Assembly (NCBI RefSeq): GCF_041807705.1
Contig: NZ_JBGTYY010000027.1
Coordinates: 1 to 29,517, forward strand
DNA: 29,517 nt
Source: Mannheimia sp041807705
GTDB lineage: Bacteria; Pseudomonadota; Gammaproteobacteria; Enterobacterales; Pasteurellaceae
Direction of reading: 5' to 3'
Shown here: positions 24,161 to 29,517 of the stretch, in pieces
Position numbering within the stretch: the stretch's first letter is position 1
Layout: each line of letters begins with the position of its first letter
Position numbers and translations under genes: made by a program
Notes under the pieces: generated by a model
Told to the model about the DNA's origin: nothing
The model's input: only the letters and a program-made list of their open reading frames with translations
Databases searched by the model: none

Positions 24161-24189
24161 ATTATCAATTACATCAATTTTATAGTCAA
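24161..24189 (-). promoter_or_regulatory. Receptor gene promoter
   Basis: On the minus strand TTGACT (plus 24184-24189), a 17-base spacer and GATAAT (plus 24161-24166) form a strong promoter for the receptor-hutX operon. Its -35 overlaps the Fur-like site. Confidence 0.6.
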
Positions 24190-24206
24190 TAATGATTATC
24201 ATCTTG
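24188..24206. promoter_or_regulatory. Fur-like operator shared by divergent haem genes
   Basis: AATAATGATTATCATCTTG matches 14 of 19 positions of the Fur consensus GATAATGATAATCATTATC, including the ATAATGAT and ATCAT blocks. It overlaps the -35 elements of both divergent promoters, so a single Fur dimer pair could repress the receptor-hutX operon and hutZ together when iron is plentiful. Confidence 0.75.
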
Positions 24207-24233
24207 ATTAATAAAATAAAGTTAATTTATAAT
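24204..24233 (+). promoter_or_regulatory. hutZ promoter
   Basis: TTGATT (24204-24209), an 18-base spacer and a perfect TATAAT (24228-24233), followed by a strong AAGGAG ahead of the hutZ ATG. Confidence 0.6.
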
Positions 24234-24267
24234 CCTCGAACTGTTAGAAAACTTAAAAGGAGATATA

Positions 24268-24786
24268 ATGACCACCAATCGCCAAGAGGTATTACAAAAC
24301 CGTTTAGGTCCTGAGCTTGAAGAGCTGAAACAGCACACTAAAACAATTGTAATGGCAACAACAGATAAAGACGGTACACCGAATGTAAGCTACGCCCCCT
24401 TTGTTATCCACAATGGAGAATATAAGGTTCTTATTTCAATAATTGCCCGCCACGCACGAAATTTGCAGGAAATATCTAAAGTTTCCCTAATGCTGATTGA
24501 AGATGAAACTAATAGTCGCCAAATTTTTGCACGCCGTCGTTTAACCTTTGATGCAACAGCACGCATCATCGAACGTGCTCAAGAAGAATGGAATATAAGT
24601 ATTAATGCCCTTAAAGCTAGACACGGGGATTTAATTGATGATCTGTCTAATATGCAAGACTTCAAGCTCTTTAGCTTTAAGCCAACAGCAGGCTTGTTTG
24701 TGAAAGGTTTCGGACAGGCATTTGATGTGGGTGTTGATGATTTAATCAGCTTAGTACATCTCGATCAAGGACATCAAACCCTATAA
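24268..24786 (+). CDS. hutZ: Haem utilisation protein HutZ (HugZ family, putative haem-degrading)
   Basis: Cytoplasmic split-barrel (FMN-binding-like fold) haem protein of 172 residues: 'IVMATTDKDGTPNVSYAPFV' near the N-terminus, 'ISIIARHARNLQEISKVSLMLIED' in the middle, and the conserved end 'GLFVKGFGQAFDVG'. H169 near the C-terminus and D131 correspond to the haem ligand H170 and its partner D132 described for Vibrio HutZ, so haem binding is expected. It is divergent from the receptor-hutX operon and shares its Fur-like site. AAGGAG precedes the ATG. A strong terminator follows, so it is monocistronic. Confidence 0.93.
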   Translation: MTTNRQEVLQNRLGPELEELKQHTKTIVMATTDKDGTPNVSYAPFVIHNGEYKVLISIIARHARNLQEISKVSLMLIEDETNSRQIFARRRLTFDATARIIERAQEEWNISINALKARHGDLIDDLSNMQDFKLFSFKPTAGLFVKGFGQAFDVGVDDLISLVHLDQGHQTL

Positions 24787-24800
24787 TTCCAACACTTCCT

Positions 24801-24834
24801 AAACGGCTATAAATGGTAACATTTATAGCCGTTT
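24801..24834 (+). terminator. hutZ terminator
   Basis: AAACGGCTATAAAT and ATTTATAGCCGTTT form a perfect 14-bp stem with loop GGTAAC, followed by TGTTTGG. Confidence 0.85.
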
Positions 24835-24842
24835 TGTTTGGT

Positions 24843-24851
24843 ACAAGCGGT
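24843..24851 (+). repeat. DNA uptake signal core (ACAAGCGGT)
   Basis: Exact core followed by CATATTTTTT, in the gap between hutZ and pepN. Confidence 0.85.
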
Positions 24852-24859
24852 CATATTTT

Positions 24860-24889
24860 TTGGAAAATTTGCAATAAATTTAGTACAAT
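24860..24889 (+). promoter_or_regulatory. Putative pepN promoter
   Basis: TTGGAA (24860-24865), an 18-base spacer and TACAAT (24884-24889) lie about 50 bases before the pepN ATG. The match is fair only. Confidence 0.4.
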
Positions 24890-24936
24890 AGCTCGCACTA
24901 TTCTAGCGGCAAAAGGCCAATCAAAAAGGAAATCCT

Positions 24937-27549
24937 ATGCAACCTAAAGCAAAACTCAGAAAAGATTATAAAGCACCAGATTTCACTATTACCGACATTT
25001 ATCTCGATTTTCAACTTGACCCAGATCGCACCTTTGTTACCTCAACTTTAACCGTTGAGCGTAAAAATAGTGATGCAACCACGCTTAAATTAGATGGTCA
25101 TAGTTTTGATTTCCTTTCGATTAAATTTAATGGCGAGCCGTTTTCGACCTATGAAAAAGATGATGAATCTTTAACCTTAAATTTGGCAGAGATGGAAGCA
25201 GATCGTTTTGAGCTACAAATTGAAACAGCGTTAAACCCTGCACAAAACACTTCGCTACAAGGTTTATATAAATCAGGCGATGGGCTTTGCACCCAGTGTG
25301 AGGCTGAAGGTTTCCGCCAAATTACTTATATGCTTGACCGCCCTGATGTACTTGCAAAATATACGACAAAAATCACCGCTAGTAAGAGTAAATATCCTTA
25401 CTTACTTTCAAACGGTAATCGCATTGCACAAGGCGAGCTGCACGATGGCAGACATTGGGTTGAATGGCAAGATCCGTTCTTCAAGCCAAGCTATCTATTT
25501 GCATTAGTGGCGGGCAATTTTGACCTTCTGCAAGATAAGTTCATTACCAAAAGCGGACGTGAAGTTACCTTAGAAATCTATGTTGATCGTGGTAATTTAG
25601 ACCGTGCCCCTTGGGCAATGGAGAGCTTAAAACGCTCGATGAAATGGGACGAAGATCGTTTCGGCTTAGAGTATGATTTAGATATTTATATGATTGTTGC
25701 CGTTGATTTCTTCAATATGGGAGCAATGGAAAACAAAGGATTGAATATTTTCAACTCTAAATTCGTGTTAGCTAAACCGGAAACCGCAACCGATACGGAT
25801 TATTTAGATATTGAAGCAGTTATCGCTCACGAATATTTTCATAACTGGACAGGTAACCGCATTACTTGCCGTGATTGGTTCCAGTTAAGTCTAAAAGAGG
25901 GTTTAACCGTTTTCCGTGATCAGGAATTTACCTCTGATTTATGGGCTCGTTCAGCAAAACGTATTGAAGATGTGCGTTTATTGCGTACCGTACAATTTGC
26001 CGAAGATGCCAGCCCGATGGCACACCCAATTCGCCCAGAAAAAGTGATTGAAATGAACAATTTCTACACCGTTACTGTGTATGAAAAAGGGGCGGAAATC
26101 ATTCGTATGATCCACACCCTATTAGGCGAAGAGAAATTCCAACAAGGAATGAAGCTCTATGTGGAAAGACACGACGGCTCAGCTGCTACCTGTGAAGATT
26201 TCGTAAAAGCAATGGAAGATGCTTCAGGCGTTGATTTAGAACAATTCCGCCGTTGGTATAGCCAATCGGGTACCCCTGAACTCACGATTTCTGATGAATA
26301 TGATGAAGCACGCAAAGCCTATCGTTTGCATATTTCGCAAATGACACCACCAACACACGATCAGTTGGAGAAATTAAACTTACATATTCCATTAAAAGTG
26401 GCGTTATATGGCGAAAATGATGGAAAACGCATTCCATTACAGTATGAATTATTAACGGTAAGTGATGTGCTAGATGTTACCGCTGAACATCAAACGTTTG
26501 AGTTCCACAATGTAACGCAACGCCCTGTGCCTGCGTTATTATGTGATTTCTCTGCTCCTGTGCGTTTAGATTACAACTACACTACCGAGCAGCTTTTAAC
26601 CTTACTCAAACACGCTGAAAATGATTTCGTACGTTGGGACGCCGCACAAATGCTCTACACTAACGAATTGCGTGAAAATTTAAGCCGTTATCAGCAAAAT
26701 CAGCCGTTTAGTTTTTCAGAAGGTTTAGCTGATGCCTTAACGTTTGTGTTAGAAAATTCGGCTAAATCGCCTGAATTAACCGCATTAACACTCACATTAC
26801 CGAAAGAAACGGAATTTGCCGAGTCATTTAAAACTATTGACCCAACAGGTATCGCTTTGGTGCGTGAATTTATGCAACACTCGATTGCTCAAGCATTGCA
26901 AGATAAGCTATTGATTGTTTATAACCAAAACAAATGCGATGCTTACCAAGTGGTTGCTGAAGATATTGCCAAACGTGCGTTACGGAATGTTTGTTTAAGC
27001 TATCTTGCGTTCACTGATTTAGGTAATGCCCTCGTTCATAAGCATTACAACAATGCAGATAATATGACTGATACCCTAGCTGCATTACAAGCTGCAACCA
27101 AAGCACAGCTCAGTTGCCGTGATGCGTTATTGGCAGACTTTGAAGAAAAATGGAAGCACGACGGCTTAGTAATGGACAAATGGTTTATGATTCAAGCCAC
27201 TCGCCCAGATGAAAACGTACTAGCGATTGTGCAAGGTTTAATGGAACACCCAAGTTTCAACTTTAACAATCCAAACCGCTTACGTTCATTGGTTGGGGCA
27301 TTCTGCAGTCAAAACCCGAAAGCTTTCCACGCTATTGATGGCTCAGGTTACCGTTTCTTGGTTGATACGCTAATTAAACTCAATGAAAGCAACCCACAAG
27401 TTGCCGCACGACTTATTGAGCCGTTAATTAAACTCTCTCGTTACGACAACCAACGCCAAACCTTAATGCGTCGTGGTTTAGAGCGTCTGCGTGAAATGGA
27501 CAACCTCGCCCGTGATTTATTCGAGAAAATTGAAAAGGCGTTGGATTAA
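24937..27549 (+). CDS. pepN: Aminopeptidase N (M1 family)
   Basis: Zinc metallo-aminopeptidase of broad specificity in cytoplasmic peptide turnover; 870 residues, the family's normal length. The exopeptidase motif GAMEN is at 262-266, the zinc motif HEYFH at 298-302, and the third zinc ligand E321 in 'SLKEGLTVF'. The N-terminal QTNC-type substrate loop (QCEAEGFRQITYMLDRPDV) and the C-terminal helical domain are complete. It is preceded by AAAAGGAAA and followed by a palindromic repeat hairpin that can serve as terminator. Confidence 0.97.
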   Translation: MQPKAKLRKDYKAPDFTITDIYLDFQLDPDRTFVTSTLTVERKNSDATTLKLDGHSFDFLSIKFNGEPFSTYEKDDESLTLNLAEMEADRFELQIETALNPAQNTSLQGLYKSGDGLCTQCEAEGFRQITYMLDRPDVLAKYTTKITASKSKYPYLLSNGNRIAQGELHDGRHWVEWQDPFFKPSYLFALVAGNFDLLQDKFITKSGREVTLEIYVDRGNLDRAPWAMESLKRSMKWDEDRFGLEYDLDIYMIVAVDFFNMGAMENKGLNIFNSKFVLAKPETATDTDYLDIEAVIAHEYFHNWTGNRITCRDWFQLSLKEGLTVFRDQEFTSDLWARSAKRIEDVRLLRTVQFAEDASPMAHPIRPEKVIEMNNFYTVTVYEKGAEIIRMIHTLLGEEKFQQGMKLYVERHDGSAATCEDFVKAMEDASGVDLEQFRRWYSQSGTPELTISDEYDEARKAYRLHISQMTPPTHDQLEKLNLHIPLKVALYGENDGKRIPLQYELLTVSDVLDVTAEHQTFEFHNVTQRPVPALLCDFSAPVRLDYNYTTEQLLTLLKHAENDFVRWDAAQMLYTNELRENLSRYQQNQPFSFSEGLADALTFVLENSAKSPELTALTLTLPKETEFAESFKTIDPTGIALVREFMQHSIAQALQDKLLIVYNQNKCDAYQVVAEDIAKRALRNVCLSYLAFTDLGNALVHKHYNNADNMTDTLAALQAATKAQLSCRDALLADFEEKWKHDGLVMDKWFMIQATRPDENVLAIVQGLMEHPSFNFNNPNRLRSLVGAFCSQNPKAFHAIDGSGYRFLVDTLIKLNESNPQVAARLIEPLIKLSRYDNQRQTLMRRGLERLREMDNLARDLFEKIEKALD

Positions 27550-27560
27550 GATTTTTACCT

Positions 27561-27586
27561 GTAGGGGCTGGTCCTGTGCCAGCCCG
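27561..27586. repeat. GC-rich palindromic repeat, copy C, downstream of pepN
   Basis: TAGGGGCTGGTCCTGTGCCA and following bases match the core of the repeats at 653-712 and in mfd, but with CTGG/CCAG in place of CGGG/CCCG. The change is compensatory, so the stem GGGCTGG/CCAGCCC (7 bp, loop TCCTGTG) is preserved. A decayed second arm may continue to about 27610 (GCAGGCACAGA). Confidence 0.7.
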
Positions 27587-27645
27587 AAAATTGCTAGAGC
27601 AGGCACAGATGCTTAACTAGAATTGCAAATTTATAAATAAAAGCG

Positions 27646-27654
27646 ACCGCTTGT
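27646..27654 (-). repeat. DNA uptake signal core
   Basis: Exact core, reverse orientation, in the gap between pepN and the acylphosphatase gene, 3 bases from the latter's stop. Confidence 0.85.
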
Positions 27655-27657
27655 TAT

Positions 27658-27930
27658 TTAACGCCTGATCTCAAACCGTTCAAAGTTTTCTCCGCCGCTA
27701 TAATCACTCGCTATTACTCGTTCTACGTTTGCTGAAGGAGAGCCGTGATGTAACCATTGTTCAAACTGAGCCATTGTTTGCTCATCAGCTTTTGCTATAA
27801 CTTCCACCGAACCATCATTGCAGTTTCTTACATAGCCTTTCACCCCTAATTTCTCAGCTTCTCTTAAGGTATAAAAACGAAAAGCAACTCCTTGAACTCG
27901 CCCATAAACTGAAAATCGTTTTATTGTCAT
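27658..27930 (-). CDS. yccX: Acylphosphatase
   Basis: Small enzyme of 90 residues that hydrolyses carboxyl-phosphate bonds. The signature GRVQGVAFRFYT holds the phosphate-binding loop and catalytic R18, and N36 in 'GYVRN' is the second catalytic residue. I use the ATG at 27930, which has GAGGA 6 bases upstream and begins the conserved domain. An earlier start at 27984 would add 18 residues encoded by the preceding terminator hairpin and is unlikely. Confidence 0.92.
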   Translation of the reverse strand: MTIKRFSVYGRVQGVAFRFYTLREAEKLGVKGYVRNCNDGSVEVIAKADEQTMAQFEQWLHHGSPSANVERVIASDYSGGENFERFEIRR

Positions 27931-27947
27931 ATTTTCCTCAAAAAAAT

Positions 27948-27977
27948 TAGGCTGCTTATTTTTCAATAAACAGCCTA
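27948..27977 (-). terminator. Terminator downstream of the oppA pseudogene
   Basis: TAGGCTG (27948-27954) and CAGCCTA (27971-27977) with inner TTATT/AATAA pairing form a long stem. On the minus strand it is followed by AATTTTTT. It remains intact although the gene in front of it is broken. Confidence 0.8.
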
Positions 27978-27983
27978 GAATCA

Positions 27984-29396
27984 TTATTTCACAATGTATA
28001 GGTTACGAAGCAAGATATCATCTTGTGGATCTTTGCCCTCATAGCCCTTCACATAAGGTTTAACCAAACGTGTGTTCACATAGTTATATAACGGCATAAT
28101 CGCATAATCTTTCGCTAACTGCTCTTCTGCTTTCGCGTAAGCGGCTGCACGACCGGCTGCATCTGTTGCTTTGTAAGACTCTGCTACCGCATCATCATAG
28201 GCTTGGCTCTTATAGAATGCGGTATTGTTACTTGAATTCGATAGGAAATAGTTCACGAACGTTGTTGCTTGGTTGTAGTCTGCCGACCAACCTGCACGAG
28301 ATACATCGTAGTTTGCATTACGACGTGTATCTAAGAAGGTTTTCCATTCTTGGTTTTCAAGTTTCACATCAACAATGCCGTCCGTGCCTTGTTTCCATAA
28401 TGATGAAACCGCAATCGCAATTTTCTTGTGGTTATCATTGGTATTATAAAGCACGGTAAATTTCAGTGGATTAGATTTGCTATAACCTGCCTCTTCTAAC
28501 AATTTCAACGCTTTAGCTTTTCTGTCTGCCATTGATTCTGTTGAATACGCTGGTTGTTGGATTTTCTCGCCTTCGTGAATGTAAGTTGGCGTAAACACAT
28601 AAGTTGGGGTTTGCCCTTGCCCTAATACTTTATCGGTAATAATGGTACGATCTAAGGCTAAGTTCAAGGCTTCACGCACTTTTGGATTATCAAATGGTGG
28701 TCGTTTGTTGTTGAACTCGTAGTAATAGGTTGAAAGAGTTCTAGCGGTAAATACCTCATTTGGAATCTCTTTTTTAAGCGTTGGGAATTGCTCAGGTGGT
28801 AAAGCGTAGTTTGTCATATCTAAATCACCTGCACGGTAGCGAGCTACATCTGTTGCAGCACTTACAATCGCTAAGAAAGTTGCTTTATTAATCACTGTTT
28901 CTTTATCATTCCAGTAATTTTTATTACGCTCGAACACAATTTTTTCATTAATAACGTGATCTACTAATACATAAGCACCGTTACCTACTAAATTACCCTT
29001 TTTCACCCAAGCATCGCCGTGTTTTTCAACAGCAGCTTTGTTTATCGGCAATAATGAAGAGTGAGTAACAAGCTCCACGGCATAAGGCACAGGCTCGCTT
29101 AATTGCACTTGGAATGTGTGATCATCAATGGCTTTAACCGCTAATTCTGCCGGTTTTTTCTTGGCATCAATAATATCTTGTGCATTTTCTACATTCAGAT
29201 AAGTTAAATAGCTCGCATAAGGAGAAGCGGTCGCAGGATCAACAATACGTTAAGAGAACACAAAATCGTGAACAGTTACTGGCTCACCGTTCGACCATTT
29301 AGCCTCTTTGCGTAATTTAAATGTCCAAGTTTTATAATCCGATGTGCTTTCCCAGCTTTCTGCCACACCCGGTTGAAGATTACCATCTGAATCTTT
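27984..29396 (-). pseudogene. oppA: oppA (oligopeptide-binding protein) pseudogene: 5' end replaced by an IS, internal stop
   Basis: The minus strand encodes most of an OppA-type periplasmic peptide-binding protein in one frame: 'GNLQPGVAESWE', 'WTFKLRKEAKWSNGEPVTVHDFVFS', then stop TAA (29250-29252), then 'RIVDPATASPYASYLTYLNV', 'LSEPVPYAVELV', 'GNGAYVL', 'STYYYEFNN', 'LENQEWKTFLDTRR', 'VSRAGWSADYN' to the natural end 'LLRNLYIVK'. E. coli OppA has SWQR where this reads S-stop-R. About 75 N-terminal residues, including the signal peptide, are absent because an IS1595-type element begins at about 29397. An ATG at 29108 opens a 374-codon frame, but without a signal peptide. A sequencing error at the stop is possible, but the IS junction alone inactivates the gene. 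Confidence 0.9.
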
Positions 29397-29517
29397 GGGG
29401 CTGTAGTAGATTAGCATCACTGCTATACTACAAAAATGAAGATAACCCATTGTAAATTAAAGAAATCTTTGCAGAAAAAGCTTCTTGAATTTTTTGTTGC
29501 TGAAGTGACCGCTAGAA
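29397..29517 (+). mobile_element. IS1595-family (IS1016-like) insertion sequence, left end, partial
   Basis: OppA similarity stops at about 29396, and a sequence beginning GGGGCTGTAGTAGATTAGCA follows, then a transposase start codon 39 bases in. GGGGCTGT is a plausible terminal inverted repeat start. The element runs off the window, so the other end and the target duplication are not visible. Confidence 0.8.
29436..29517 (+). CDS. IS1595-family transposase, N-terminal 27 codons
   Basis: The plus frame from the ATG at 29436 reads MKITHCKLKKSLQKKLLEFF then VAEVTAR to the window end with no stop. This is the characteristic start of IS1016/IS1595-group transposases (basic helix followed by 'F.AEVTAR.AA'). 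The DDE/DDN catalytic core and zinc-ribbon lie outside. Whether the copy is intact is unknown. It faces away from the oppA remnant. Confidence 0.85.
   Translation, partial: MKITHCKLKKSLQKKLLEFFVAEVTAR

Noticed and set aside
29250..29252. Recoding (selenocysteine, pyrrolysine or programmed read-through) at the oppA stop
   Set aside because: The codon is TAA, which is not used for these, and the gene also lacks its 5' end.

Overview
The window is a chromosomal segment of a Pasteurellaceae bacterium. The evidence is gene content (sppA, tex, pilW-like, rlmN, yfeABCD, mfd, pepT, tyrP, pepN, and a haemoglobin receptor with hutX/hutZ), low GC, and at least ten exact copies of the 9-base DNA-uptake core ACAAGCGGT. 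That core is the 'Apl-type' uptake signal (Actinobacillus pleuropneumoniae, Mannheimia, Bibersteinia), not the Haemophilus AAGTGCGGT type. The genus cannot be fixed from sequence reading alone.

Layout. 1-650: 5' part of an IS110-family element (transposase on the minus strand, cut by the window edge) with a strongly structured noncoding end. 653-712: palindromic repeat. 721-2577: sppA (-). 2679-4065: nitroreductase and short-chain dehydrogenase pair (+). 4126-7013: pilW-like lipoprotein and tex, translationally coupled (-). 7231-7813: RelE/HigB-type toxin and HTH antitoxin (+), placed between rlmN and pilW. 7855-9015: rlmN (-). 9247-12622: metal ABC importer, with yfeAB on + and yfeCD on -, convergent. 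12706-13488: yeeZ-like (-). 13674-13964: small exported DUF5339-type protein behind a promoter containing an A10 tract. 14076-14683: six tRNA genes, Gly(GCC) and Leu(UAA), on minus. 14848-19689: mfd then pepT (-); mfd carries an in-frame insertion made of a palindromic repeat. 19849-21066: tyrP-type permease (+). 21137-24786: haem uptake locus (receptor-hutX on -, hutZ on +) around a shared Fur-like site. 24937-27549: pepN (+). 27658-27930: acylphosphatase (-). 27984-29396: an oppA pseudogene (-) with an in-frame stop, its 5' end replaced by an IS1595-family (IS1016-like) element that runs off the right edge.

How it fits together. Most genes are housekeeping: membrane and peptide turnover (sppA, pepT, pepN), transcription-coupled repair (mfd), RNA modification (rlmN) and translation (tRNAs). 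Two loci form an iron/metal acquisition theme: YfeABCD (Mn/Fe) and the haemoglobin receptor-HutX-HutZ set, each with promoter-overlapping Fur-like sites. Insertion sequences lie at both edges. A dispersed GC-rich palindromic repeat recurs downstream of genes and once inside mfd.

No wholly new multi-gene system was seen. The best candidates for something new are the structured, pseudoknot-capable RNA region of the IS110 element (candidate bridge RNA), the palindromic repeat turned into protein sequence inside Mfd with a slippage-prone C8 tract, and the A10 tract in the spacer of the DUF5339 gene promoter.
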